A DNA stretch of 64,000 nucleotides, from NCBI GenBank assembly GCA_900315565.1, contig OMZS01000004.1, forward strand, positions 1 to 64,000, read 5' to 3'. Source of the stretch: an uncultured Prevotellaceae bacterium. GTDB taxonomy: Bacteria; Bacteroidota; Bacteroidia; Bacteroidales; Bacteroidaceae. Each line of letters opens with the position of its first letter. The first letter of the stretch is position 1. Shown piece after piece: positions 17,561-25,126 of this stretch. The notes beneath the pieces were generated by a model. It saw only the letters and a list, made by a program, of their open reading frames with translations. It ran no database searches and was not told the origin of the DNA. The position numbers and the translations under genes are program-made.

Positions 17561-17602
17561 AAAGGGCGTGCAGACACTAAAACGGTTGTCTGTACGCCCT
17601 TT
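17561..17602. terminator. Bidirectional terminator between kinase and RAYT genes
   Basis: A 16-bp stem with one G-T pair (17561-17576 with 17587-17602) ends two bases before the RAYT stop codon. It serves the convergent kinase (+) and RAYT (-) genes. Confidence 0.75.
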
Positions 17603-17603
17603 G

Positions 17604-18704
17604 CTAGTAGGCTATTTTCTCAGCCATACTGTTCAGTTGCAGGCACTCTTCACGGGAAATGGTGCGCCGCTCCATGTGGTAGTCCCACGGACTAATTTGC
17701 AACAAGCGCCCTTGAGTGCAGGCGTTGAAAGCTTCGCCTGTTGGCTTATACAATTTGGGAAAGCCGTTCTCGCGAAGAAGAATAATGTTGTAGCCTCGGT
17801 TCATCGCCTCGCGCATCACCAACTTCTCGCGTGGTGCTATGGCCGCGCTTACCAGCACGCCACCAGCCTCGCCCACAGCCAGCCAATGGTTGCAAAGCTG
17901 CTGGTATTCGTGGTCGGTGTATGCACGATGAACAATGACTGCTTCTTTCTCAGGAATGTCAAGCAAAAAACGGTTCCCAACCATTTGGCAATTCTGGCCG
18001 GCGACATTCACCTGCTGCATGACAGTAAAGAACTGCGGGCACTGGCGCTTGATGGCCAGCCTCCGTGGATTGTCGTCAAGGTAGCGTTTCCAGTTGTCCA
18101 GCTGGCCGTCGCGCATCAGAATCTTGTCGCAATAGCCGCGCTCAAAAAGCACAGGCCGAGAAGCCAATGGAGAACCTGGCGGAAAACCGCCAGGAACGGA
18201 GGCGGCGCCAAAACCTTTCGCAGCCCTGGTGCCTTGCGTTGCCCTGGTGCCCTGCGTTTTTCCGCAGGGAGCAAGCCCCGCGTCCTGCAGCCGCCACCAA
18301 GCCCTCGAGCAGCCCGTCTTGAAGCCTCTCACCACCTGCCCCAAGTGCTTCCCCACTGGCATTTCTTCCTTCACCCGCAAGATGAAATGCAGATGATCAG
18401 GCATGATGCACAGCTTCCACACCTCCACCATGGGATAATAGGCCGGGATTTTCTTTATTTCCTCATCCCTGACAGCCAAGCCAAGGGCCGACAATTCCAC
18501 TCGGGCCGCTTCGGGTGTGCCAGTCTCAGCAAATCCGTCACCATGCAAACTACCAAAAAGCGGTTGCCGCTCCGCGACCACCAATGTCAGCATGTAGGTA
18601 CCTTTCGCCCGGTAGTTATGCCAAACGGAGCGGCGGTTCATAGTATGCTCCGTAGCATTTACATCAACGCCAGCCTCAATGGCCTCCTTCCGGCTTCTGC
18701 TCAT
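17604..18704 (-). CDS. REP-associated tyrosine transposase-like protein (HUH) with extra C-terminal domain
   Basis: 366 residues from the ATG at 18704, which overlaps menD by 29 bp; Met22 (18641) is an alternative start. Residues 25-220 match the Y1_Tnp/IS200-like fold: HUH motif His104-Leu-His106 in CIMPDHLHFILRVKE and a candidate catalytic Tyr191 in LFERGYCDKIL, ending NWKRYLDDNPRRL. Residues 145-185 between these motifs are low complexity and coded by REP-like hairpins. Residues 235-366 form another domain (GGVLVSAAIAPREKLVMREA, YNIILLRENGFPKLYKPTGE, GRLLQISPWDY) that recalls SLOG/DprA-like Rossmann folds. RAYTs are single-copy domesticated transposases tied to REP repeats; no IS ends are visible. 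Confidence 0.7.
   Translation of the reverse strand: MSRSRKEAIEAGVDVNATEHTMNRRSVWHNYRAKGTYMLTLVVAERQPLFGSLHGDGFAETGTPEAARVELSALGLAVRDEEIKKIPAYYPMVEVWKLCIMPDHLHFILRVKEEMPVGKHLGQVVRGFKTGCSRAWWRLQDAGLAPCGKTQGTRATQGTRAAKGFGAASVPGGFPPGSPLASRPVLFERGYCDKILMRDGQLDNWKRYLDDNPRRLAIKRQCPQFFTVMQQVNVAGQNCQMVGNRFLLDIPEKEAVIVHRAYTDHEYQQLCNHWLAVGEAGGVLVSAAIAPREKLVMREAMNRGYNIILLRENGFPKLYKPTGEAFNACTQGRLLQISPWDYHMERRTISREECLQLNSMAEKIAY
18175..18269. repeat. REP-like hairpins inside the RAYT coding region
   Basis: Two short perfect hairpins lie here: CCTGGCGG/CCGCCAGG around an AAAA loop (18175-18194) and CCCTGCG/CGCAGGG around a T-rich loop (18250-18269). Between them a 17-18 bp segment (GCCCTGGTGCCTTGCG-like) is directly repeated. 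They code for the low-complexity segment of the RAYT, about residues 145-185. Confidence 0.6.
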
Positions 18705-20235
18705 GGTAGTAGTCTTTCATTACGCGTTCGTCCTCGTTCACATCGGTGAGCACCTCCAGCAGCAGGGGGTGCTCGCTTTTTGTTTGCAGCAGCCAACGGA
18801 TGCCCTGCTGCATGCTGTCCATGTCGGTGGCTTTCTGGTAAGCGACATAGTTTTGCTGGCAGATGCCCTCGGCTGAAGTTTGGTGACAAGCAGCCACCAA
18901 CGAATCGCGCGCAGGACTCTGTTCCAAACCGCGCAGCTGGTTGAAGATGCCGCCACGGCCATTGTTCAAGAGCAAAACACGCAGGTTGCCGCGCAGGTTC
19001 TGATTCCACAAGGCATTCTGGTCGTAGAAGAAACTCAGGTCGCCAATAACGCAAAACACCTTCTCATCGGTAACGCACGAGAAACCTGCAGCCGTGGAGA
19101 GTGAGCCCTCAATGCCATTGACGCCACGATTGCAATAAACCGGATGGCGGGCATAGATGTTGGCCAGTCGGATGGCGGTGCTGTTGGCATAATGAACCCA
19201 AAAGTCCTCCATCTCAGAGCTCAACTGCAATTCAAACGCCCTCACTGCTGCCATCTGCGAATAAGCAGGCCGGTAAGCATCGGCGTGTTGCCGTACTTTT
19301 GCCAGCAGTTCGTTCCATTTATTGACAAACGGATGCGGATTCTGTTCCAGCTGAAAACGAACGAGGTCGGCCACCTCGTCACCATCGCCCTCAACCACGT
19401 GTGTCAGGTTCATAAATGTGTCTGTCACTTCGCCCGTGCGATTCACCACCCATGTTTCCTTGGCTTTTCGCAGAAACCGTTTCACACGCTTACTCACAAT
19501 GGAACCGCCGGTGTAGAGCACAAAATCGGGCACAAAGCCGGCGTCGCCATCAGCTAGCATGACAGCCTCGTCGAGAAGGCTGTTCAGAGGTTGACCGGCA
19601 ATGAGCATGGGGCGCTGGGCCTGCATAAACATGTGGCAAATGTGGCTCAGCACATAATTGGGCGTGGTGGCCTCAATCAGTTCTATGCGCCTTTCATCGG
19701 GCAACGTCTCCACTGTGAAACCGAACAGCGGCTCACTGATGGGAACGTTAATATGTACCGGCGCGTGGCGCTCCAACAGCGCCTCGTTCACCAGCCGGTT
19801 GCAAAACCAACGCGACTCGTCGTCGTGCGGCTCGGGCAATGTGACCGCTTTCTTCACGAACCGTCCCAAAGCGTCGGGCTGCGGCAGCGTCTGTCCGTCG
19901 AGCTGGTCAATCCACTGCGGCGGACGGTCTGCAGAAATCACCACCAAAGGCACATGCTGGTAAAAAGCCTCGGCCACGGCAGGAGCCAAATTGAGCAAGG
20001 CCGTCCCGCTGGTCACACAAACCGCCACAGGCTTGCCCAAGGCTTGCGCCATGCCCAGCGCATAGAAGCCCGCCGACCGCTCGTCGGTGACGGGAAAGCA
20101 CGCAATGGCGGGGCACTCGTTCAGGTTGTGAACAATGGGGGCATTTCTGCTGCCTGGGCACACCACGGCATGGGTTACACCGTGAGCCACCAGCAAGGCC
20201 GTCAGGATATTAACATTCTCCTTGTTGCTATACAT
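18676..20235 (-). CDS. menD: SEPHCHC synthase
   Basis: 519 residues from ATG MYSNKENVNILTALL; the in-frame sequence upstream belongs to menF in another frame. MenD is a ThDP enzyme that joins isochorismate and 2-oxoglutarate. VVCPGSRNAPI, FPVTDERSAGFYALG and CVTSGTALLNLAPAVAEAF mark the N-terminal domain; GVNGIEGSLSTAAG and VFCVIGDLSFFYDQNAL are the ThDP/metal region. It lies 37 bp after menF. The RAYT gene starts within its 3' end, so the RAYT may be read from the menaquinone transcript. Confidence 0.94.
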   Translation of the reverse strand: MYSNKENVNILTALLVAHGVTHAVVCPGSRNAPIVHNLNECPAIACFPVTDERSAGFYALGMAQALGKPVAVCVTSGTALLNLAPAVAEAFYQHVPLVVISADRPPQWIDQLDGQTLPQPDALGRFVKKAVTLPEPHDDESRWFCNRLVNEALLERHAPVHINVPISEPLFGFTVETLPDERRIELIEATTPNYVLSHICHMFMQAQRPMLIAGQPLNSLLDEAVMLADGDAGFVPDFVLYTGGSIVSKRVKRFLRKAKETWVVNRTGEVTDTFMNLTHVVEGDGDEVADLVRFQLEQNPHPFVNKWNELLAKVRQHADAYRPAYSQMAAVRAFELQLSSEMEDFWVHYANSTAIRLANIYARHPVYCNRGVNGIEGSLSTAAGFSCVTDEKVFCVIGDLSFFYDQNALWNQNLRGNLRVLLLNNGRGGIFNQLRGLEQSPARDSLVAACHQTSAEGICQQNYVAYQKATDMDSMQQGIRWLLQTKSEHPLLLEVLTDVNEDERVMKDYYHEQKPEGGH

Positions 20236-20272
20236 GGTCCGTGATTTCGTGGTTTTATGATTTTGTGATTGC

Positions 20273-21388
20273 TTATAACAGCGAGCGCATGGTTTCCAAC
20301 TTGGCTTCAGTCTCGTTCCACTCTTGCTGCTCGTTGCTGTCGCGCAGCAGTCCGCCGCCAGCATGCAGTTTATAGTGGTTGCCCGAAATTTCCATGCAGC
20401 GCAACGACACAAACAGATGGGTTGACTCTGCCCCGCATTCTTCGGAAGCTGAGGCGAGCCTCAACGGCCCCATGAACCCACTGTAGTAGCGGCGCGGCGC
20501 ATACTCGTTGCGGCTGATAAACTTAAACGCCTCACGCTTGGGCAGTCCGCAGACGGCCGGAGTGGGATGAAGCGCTTTGAGCAGACTCCCCAAGTGTTTG
20601 GTGTCGGGCAGTGTGAAACTGAAATCGCTGCGCAAATGCACCAGATGCCCTGCGCGGGCAGTATAAGGGCCATCCTCGGTGATGTCGGTAGAAAAGTGTT
20701 CGAGCGTTTCCACCATGTAGGTTGCCACGTAGCGTTGCTCCTGAATATTTTTGGTACTCCAGGCGATGTTTGCCTGTTCGTCGCCACGCGCCCAAGCCGA
20801 CTGTGGCGGATTGTCGAAAGCCAGCTGTTCTTTGCGCAGTTTCATGGTGCCGGCCAGCGCAATGGTTTTCCACCGCTGGCCATCACTTTCAAGCAGAATC
20901 TCGGGTGTGGCCATCAGCCATGTGCCACAAGCCGGAGCCGACACCAAGGCAACAAACAGGCGCGGATACATGCGGCAGGCGCGCAAAAACAGCTCTTCGG
21001 GCTCAACGGGAGTTTGGGTGTGAATCTCCTCGCGGCGCGCCAGCACCAGCTTGCGAAACTCGCCCGATTGCAAATGGGCAAAGAAGTTTGAAAAGTCGAT
21101 GTGGTACGACAGCGAAGGCGATGTTTCGGCCTTCTCGTCCATGCTGGGCACATCGGCCGAAGGCATTGCCTCGCCCATCTCGCCAACTGTAACTTCGTCG
21201 GGCTGAATGAGCAGCAGCGGACAGCCGTCGGTGATGGCAAAAGGCGCCACCACAAATCCCCTGCGCCCGTTCAGGCTCTCCACCGAACGGATTTGCTCTG
21301 GCTCGCCCTTGTGCTGAACAATACGGGTGTAGCTTTTGGCACGCGGTAAACGATAATAAGCGTAACTGGTCATCATTTCTTTCCCCAT
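20273..21388 (-). CDS. menF: Isochorismate synthase
   Basis: 371 residues; ATGs at 21373 and 21376 are also possible starts. It isomerises chorismate to isochorismate, the entry step to menaquinone. The chorismate-binding core is clear: FRKLVLARREEI, TIALAGTMKLR, EQRYVATYMVE, LHPTPAVCGLPKREAFKFI, then YYSGFMGP and the C-terminal LHAGGGLLRDSN with EWNETEAKLETM. A siderophore or salicylate role is unlikely, because menD follows directly. Confidence 0.9.
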   Translation of the reverse strand: MGKEMMTSYAYYRLPRAKSYTRIVQHKGEPEQIRSVESLNGRRGFVVAPFAITDGCPLLLIQPDEVTVGEMGEAMPSADVPSMDEKAETSPSLSYHIDFSNFFAHLQSGEFRKLVLARREEIHTQTPVEPEELFLRACRMYPRLFVALVSAPACGTWLMATPEILLESDGQRWKTIALAGTMKLRKEQLAFDNPPQSAWARGDEQANIAWSTKNIQEQRYVATYMVETLEHFSTDITEDGPYTARAGHLVHLRSDFSFTLPDTKHLGSLLKALHPTPAVCGLPKREAFKFISRNEYAPRRYYSGFMGPLRLASASEECGAESTHLFVSLRCMEISGNHYKLHAGGGLLRDSNEQQEWNETEAKLETMRSLL

Positions 21389-21413
21389 TTCACTTCTTCA
21401 CTCTTCCCCTGCT

Positions 21414-21848
21414 TTACTCTTTCTCACTTTTATTGCTTTTCTTCGGACTCACCACATAGTTGGTGACATGCACCACCGAGATGATGTCGCCCGCCGAGTC
21501 GGTTATCTCCACATTCCACACGTGCAGTTTGCGCCCCTTCTGCACCAGATGGGCCATGGCCGTGACGGTGTCGCCCTCGGCCACAGCCTTTACATGGCTG
21601 CCGCTGACGCTGATGCCCACGCATATCTTGCCCGGACAGAGAGCCGACGACCCTACGCCCGCCACATTCTCGGCCAACGCCAACGACGCGCCGCCACTAA
21701 GAAACCCAAAAGGCTGCCGGTTGCGCTCGTCCACCTTCATCGTGGCCATGCAAAGGTCGTCGTCGGGAGTAGAAATAAACTCCATGCCCAGTGCCGTTGA
21801 CAGATTGGGCTGACGCTCTATGATTTCTTTGATGCTATCTACATTCAT
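21414..21848 (-). CDS. Hotdog-fold thioesterase, likely DHNA-CoA hydrolase
   Basis: 144 residues from MNVDSIKEII. It is a PaaI/4HBT-II type hotdog protein: GMEFISTPDDDLCMATM, RQPFGFLSGGASLALAENVA (active-site helix) and ISVSGSHVKAVAEGDTVTA. Such enzymes hydrolyse DHNA-CoA in menaquinone synthesis (MenI/YdiI type). Its position as first gene before menF-menD supports that role; family membership alone would not fix the substrate. Confidence 0.8.
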   Translation of the reverse strand: MNVDSIKEIIERQPNLSTALGMEFISTPDDDLCMATMKVDERNRQPFGFLSGGASLALAENVAGVGSSALCPGKICVGISVSGSHVKAVAEGDTVTAMAHLVQKGRKLHVWNVEITDSAGDIISVVHVTNYVVSPKKSNKSEKE

Positions 21849-21875
21849 CGTATTATGAGTTTTGCTTTCTAGCTG

Positions 21876-21905
21876 CAAAGATAATGCAAATAGTATGGAG
21901 AACAA
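21876..21905 (-). promoter_or_regulatory. Promoter of the thioesterase-menF-menD operon
   Basis: Minus strand TTG (21903-21905, part of TTTG), 19 bp, TATCTTTG (21876-21883). It gives a leader of about 20 nt to the ATG at 21848. Confidence 0.75.
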
Positions 21906-21978
21906 AGCGGTGGCCGACGAAAATTCATAATTAATGTTAACCCGTGTTTGCATTTTCCCGAACTATGTGTCTATAAAG

Positions 21979-22503
21979 ATGAACAAGCACCGAAAAACGA
22001 GCAAAATGACCGAGAGCGCATTCGAACAAATGGCCCGGCAGCTGCGGCAGCGCGCACTGGAAGCCAGCCTTCGCTGCGGGGCTACCGAAACAGAGGCAGA
22101 GGACATGGCACAAGAAACCATGCTGCGCCTCTGGCAAATGCGCAGCGAGCTGAACCGCTACCGCTCACTGGAAGCAGTAGCTGCACAAACGGCACGAAGG
22201 CTCACCCTAAATGCGAAAAGACGAGCACCCGCCGTTGGTCTCGACACGCTGAAAGCCACCACCGCCGCAACATCGGCCCACGCTCCCGACGAGCTGCTCA
22301 TGGCCCGCGAGGACGAAGCCTGGCTCGAACAGCAGCTGCGCCAACTGCCCACCACGCAACACACCTTATTATATATGCGCCAGGTGGAGCTGCGCACGAC
22401 GGCCGACATAGCACGCCTCACAGGCCTGGAAGAAACATCGGTGCGCACGCTGCTGGCCAGGGCCAGACGCACACTACTAGAAGAAATAAAGAAAAGGAGA
22501 TAG
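21979..22503 (+). CDS. ECF-type RNA polymerase sigma factor
   Basis: 174 residues from ATG 21979; ATG 22006 (MTESAFEQMARQ) is an equally plausible start. Region 2 is short: LRCGATETEAEDMAQETMLR and LWQMRSELN. Region 4 is clear: LRQLPTTQHTLLYMRQVELR and TADIARLTGLEETSVRTLLA with RARRTLLEEI, a helix-turn-helix for the -35 site. It lies 4 bp before a membrane protein that looks like its anti-sigma factor, so the pair likely forms a cell-envelope-responsive switch. Confidence 0.8.
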   Translation: MNKHRKTSKMTESAFEQMARQLRQRALEASLRCGATETEAEDMAQETMLRLWQMRSELNRYRSLEAVAAQTARRLTLNAKRRAPAVGLDTLKATTAATSAHAPDELLMAREDEAWLEQQLRQLPTTQHTLLYMRQVELRTTADIARLTGLEETSVRTLLARARRTLLEEIKKRR

Positions 22504-22507
22504 CCAC

Positions 22508-23218
22508 ATGACAACACCCGCCCCGAACATCGCCCACAACATGGATGGGCTTTTGGAACGCTTCATGAACGGCCAAACCACCGTGGAGGAAGAACAGCAA
22601 CTGGCCCGCTACTTTCGGCAGACCGACATCGTGAGGCCCGAATGGGAACACTACAAGCAGATGTTTGCCTACTTCGACAGCGGAATGACTGAAGACCACC
22701 CAAGCCAAGCCACGTCAACCAACGGCAGGCGCGCCGCCAAACGGTGGCGCACGGCAGCAGCGGTGGCAATGATGGTCGTTGCTGGTGCAGCTGCGCTCTG
22801 GTGGAACGGACAGGAACCGTCAACGCCTGCACAGCAGCCTTCACAGATGGCCAACATCCAAAAAGCCGACAGCCCTGAACCTGCCAACAAGCCCACCGGA
22901 CAAACGGTTTCGACAACCCAGACACACATCGCAGCTACCCCTGCTACCACCGCCCGCAAAAAGCAAAAGACTCCTACAAAGCGACAATTGGCCTCGGCTG
23001 CCCCTGCGCCCAAAGAGCCTGCCACAGAAACGCTTCAGCCAACGCGGCAAGAAATAGAGGAATATGTCAACGAAGAAGTTGTACAACAGAAAGAAGCCGT
23101 CATCCAGGCGGCACTCATCGAGCGGGGATTCGTGCCCGTAGTGCAGGAAGACGGAAGCATTGCCTTTCAAAAAGAGCCTGCTCCCATCTCCTACCCCCAA
23201 GAACCCGTAAGCATTTAA
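22508..23218 (+). CDS. Single-pass membrane protein, putative anti-sigma factor
   Basis: 236 residues. The N-terminal 90 residues are cytoplasmic (MDGLLERFMNGQTTVEEEQQ, LARYFRQTDIVRPEW), like anti-sigma N-termini but without a zinc HxxxCxxC motif. One membrane helix follows near 97 (TAAAVAMMVVAGAAALWW), then a Pro/Thr/Ala-rich periplasmic linker and a Gln/Glu-rich C-terminus (IEEYVNEEVVQQKEAVIQA). The role is inferred from topology and its position 4 bp after the ECF sigma gene. Confidence 0.6.
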   Translation: MTTPAPNIAHNMDGLLERFMNGQTTVEEEQQLARYFRQTDIVRPEWEHYKQMFAYFDSGMTEDHPSQATSTNGRRAAKRWRTAAAVAMMVVAGAAALWWNGQEPSTPAQQPSQMANIQKADSPEPANKPTGQTVSTTQTHIAATPATTARKKQKTPTKRQLASAAPAPKEPATETLQPTRQEIEEYVNEEVVQQKEAVIQAALIERGFVPVVQEDGSIAFQKEPAPISYPQEPVSI

Positions 23219-23240
23219 CTCATCAACAACCCATACCACT

Positions 23241-24098
23241 ATGAACCATTTCAGCAAAACAATCGCCTCGGGCCTGCTCTTGCTGGCCCTGCCATTGGCC
23301 ACAACCGCACAAACTCATCTGAAACGCGCTTTCGACGACTTTGCCCGAAACAACAGCGCCAACGTGCAAAAAGAATTCTACCAGAACAAAGACCCCGAAA
23401 CGGGCAAGAAAACCGCACAGTGCGACATCTACCGTTTTAAGATTCCCGGACGACAGGCCCAAAGCATCGTAGGACAACTTAAAGAGGCTTTCGAACAAGA
23501 CCGCGACGAAGCCTACACCATTGCCTCGGGCGACGGGCGGGAACCCACCGAATGGGAGAAAAAGTCGTGGGCTAAATTCAACACCCGTCAGCCAGCTGTA
23601 ACAATGGCCGTTGGCGACGGCTCCTCGCGAAGCATCGGGCTGGGATACCAAGGCACCAAGTACATCTACTCACTATTTCTCGACCCGCAGGACACGGAGA
23701 AAAACTACCGCTACGCCTACGCCATGGAGTGGAAAGAGGAGAGCGACACCATCAGCGGGAAACTGGTGGTTACCTACGCCCTCCGTCAAGAAAAACGCAA
23801 GGGTTTTCGCACCATCAACATCAACGGATTTAGCCTGGACGACAGCCAACTCGATGCCATCGAGAGCATGATGGACAGTCTGCAGCCCACCCTCAGCAAA
23901 ATCTCGGAATGGGGCGAGAAATATGCGGCAGAAATGAACAACGACGAGTTGCGCGAAGAGGCTGCCAAAGTGCGCAAAGAGGTGGCAAAGATTCGCGAGA
24001 AAACGGCCAAAGAAAAAAGCATAGCCGCAAAGGAAGCACGCAAGGAAGCCGAAAAAAAGGCAGCCAAAGCCAAGGCTGCCGCCAAACGGAGCAACTGA
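23241..24098 (+). CDS. Exported protein with Lys/Ala-rich coiled-coil tail
   Basis: 285 residues. A signal peptide (ASGLLLLALPLATTAQ) is followed by a mixed alpha/beta domain (FDDFARNNSANVQKEFYQNK, AMEWKEESDTISGKLVVTYA). The last 60 residues are an Ala/Lys/Glu coiled coil that may bind envelope polymers. It is third in the sigma/anti-sigma run (22-bp gap) and may be the sensor or effector of that circuit. I do not recognise a named family with certainty. Confidence 0.6.
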   Translation: MNHFSKTIASGLLLLALPLATTAQTHLKRAFDDFARNNSANVQKEFYQNKDPETGKKTAQCDIYRFKIPGRQAQSIVGQLKEAFEQDRDEAYTIASGDGREPTEWEKKSWAKFNTRQPAVTMAVGDGSSRSIGLGYQGTKYIYSLFLDPQDTEKNYRYAYAMEWKEESDTISGKLVVTYALRQEKRKGFRTININGFSLDDSQLDAIESMMDSLQPTLSKISEWGEKYAAEMNNDELREEAAKVRKEVAKIREKTAKEKSIAAKEARKEAEKKAAKAKAAAKRSN

Positions 24099-24116
24099 TC
24101 CGCATGAAATGCATGC

Positions 24117-24186
24117 GGCGAGCGTGAGTAAGGCATGATTCGCCATAAAAATATCAGCGGCGAGCGTGCGTAAGGCATGATTCGCC
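24117..24186. repeat. Duplicated 28-bp hairpin element
   Basis: A 28-bp sequence starting GGCGAGCGTG and ending TGATTCGCC occurs at 24117-24144 and again at 24159-24186 with one mismatch and a 14-bp spacer. Each copy has GGCGA/TCGCC ends that can pair. It resembles a REP doublet and lies in a gene-free stretch. Confidence 0.75.
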
Positions 24187-24235
24187 CAGGAACAAAACAA
24201 CCGACAAAACGAATCTCTCTCAATTTTATGATTCT

Positions 24236-24277
24236 CTGCCCGCAAGCTGTGAAAGCCCGTGCGGGCAGTGTTTTTTT
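24236..24277 (+). terminator. Terminator after the ECF sigma operon
   Basis: CTGCCCGC (24236-24243) pairs with GCGGGCAG (24261-24268) and is followed by TG and a run of seven T. Confidence 0.8.
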
Positions 24278-24280
24278 ATC

Positions 24281-24480
24281 ATCGTGAGTTATCCGCAATT
24301 TTTCTAGAAAATTTTGTCACAACGTCGTGAGATAATTTCAAATTCTCTAGAAAATTTTATCGTAATGCCGTGAGTTATTTTCGTAACGTCGTGAGATAAT
24401 TTTTTATTACCGTGAGATAATTTTTTATTACCGTGAGTTATTTTCGTAAAGGTGTGAGTTATTTCAGCAACTTACGGCAA
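24281..24480. repeat. Dispersed GTGAG/TCTAGA repeat array, locus B (fullest copy)
   Basis: Seven GTGAG(A/T)TA cores lie in the same orientation. Four consecutive ones are spaced exactly 21 bp; two others are separated by 43 bp units carrying TTTCTAGAAAATTTT or TCTCTAGAAAATTTT in the middle. The array fills most of a 611-bp gene-free gap (24099-24709) between an exported-protein gene and the next + strand operon. Confidence 0.8.
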
Positions 24481-24524
24481 CGCACTGGCATTGGCCAGCA
24501 TCAGCCGAACATGACTTGGAATGG

Positions 24525-24588
24525 TGGGTGATTGGCTTCGCTACAGTGGGCGGTTGGCTGAAAGAAATGGGCGATTGGCTGAAAAAAT
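24525..24588. repeat. Three-copy 21-22 bp direct repeat
   Basis: Three imperfect copies of TGGGYGRTTGGCTKMR-like sequence with 21-22 bp period. A 65-codon open frame crosses it, but its product looks like repeat translation (GGWLKEMGDWLKKL), so no gene is called. Confidence 0.55.
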
Positions 24589-24612
24589 TACGCCAGAAAC
24601 GGGAAAAAGCCT

Positions 24613-24620
24613 TAACTTTG
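24613..24620 (+). promoter_or_regulatory. Candidate -7 box upstream of the 24710 gene
   Basis: TAACTTTG fits TAnnTTTG; the leader to ATG 24710 would be about 85 nt and A-rich. No -33 element is clear. Confidence 0.5.
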
Positions 24621-24709
24621 CAACAGCAAATGGAAGCAAAAACCATTTGGAAAACAACAATAACGAAAAACAAGACAAAAAACATAAAACCTAAAAACGA
24701 AAGAAAAAG

Positions 24710-25126
24710 ATGAAAACAATGAAAAAGGTAAAAAGATGGATAGCAGCCGTAGTGCTGGCCATGGCTGTTCCGATGGCAGCCCTGGCCGACGACGGCTACG
24801 ACTATCTGGTGTTCAGTCTGCAGGACGGCACGTCGCAGAGCGTGACAGCCGTTGGAACAAGCATCACGTTCAGCGGCACCAATGCCGTGGTGAGCAACGG
24901 GAGCACCAAGTTCACACTGTCGCTGGCCGACCTGGCCAGCATGTTCTTCAGCAGCGATGCCAGTACCACGGGCATCAGCACCATTGATGCCGACGGCACT
25001 TCGGCCGACAACGGCGAAGCCACCGAAATCTACACCCTGAACGGTGTGCGCGTGGACGACATGTCGAAGCGCGGCGTGTATATTGTTAAGAAAAACGGCA
25101 AAACCTTTAAACAAGTAGTGAAATGA
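24710..25126 (+). CDS. Small exported protein with a Prevotella-type C-terminal tail motif
   Basis: 138 residues. A signal peptide (WIAAVVLAMAVPMAALA) precedes a Ser/Thr/Ala-rich mature region and the C-terminal IYTLNGVRVDDMSKRGVYIV plus KKNGKTFKQVVK. That end resembles the short beta tail of many secreted Prevotella proteins (YxLNGxxV...G-IYIVxGKK), which is related in appearance to type IX sorting domains. It overlaps the next gene by 4 bp (ATGA), so the two are translated together. Confidence 0.65.
   Translation: MKTMKKVKRWIAAVVLAMAVPMAALADDGYDYLVFSLQDGTSQSVTAVGTSITFSGTNAVVSNGSTKFTLSLADLASMFFSSDASTTGISTIDADGTSADNGEATEIYTLNGVRVDDMSKRGVYIVKKNGKTFKQVVK

Noticed and set aside
17604-18704. Complete IS200/IS605 insertion sequence
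   Set aside because: There is no tnpB, no left/right end hairpin pair with target site, and the protein has an extra C-terminal domain; a domesticated RAYT-like gene fits better.
24516-24713. A 65-codon + strand open frame before the 24710 gene
   Set aside because: It translates a 21-bp DNA repeat and A-rich leader and lies largely upstream of or across the promoter-like box.
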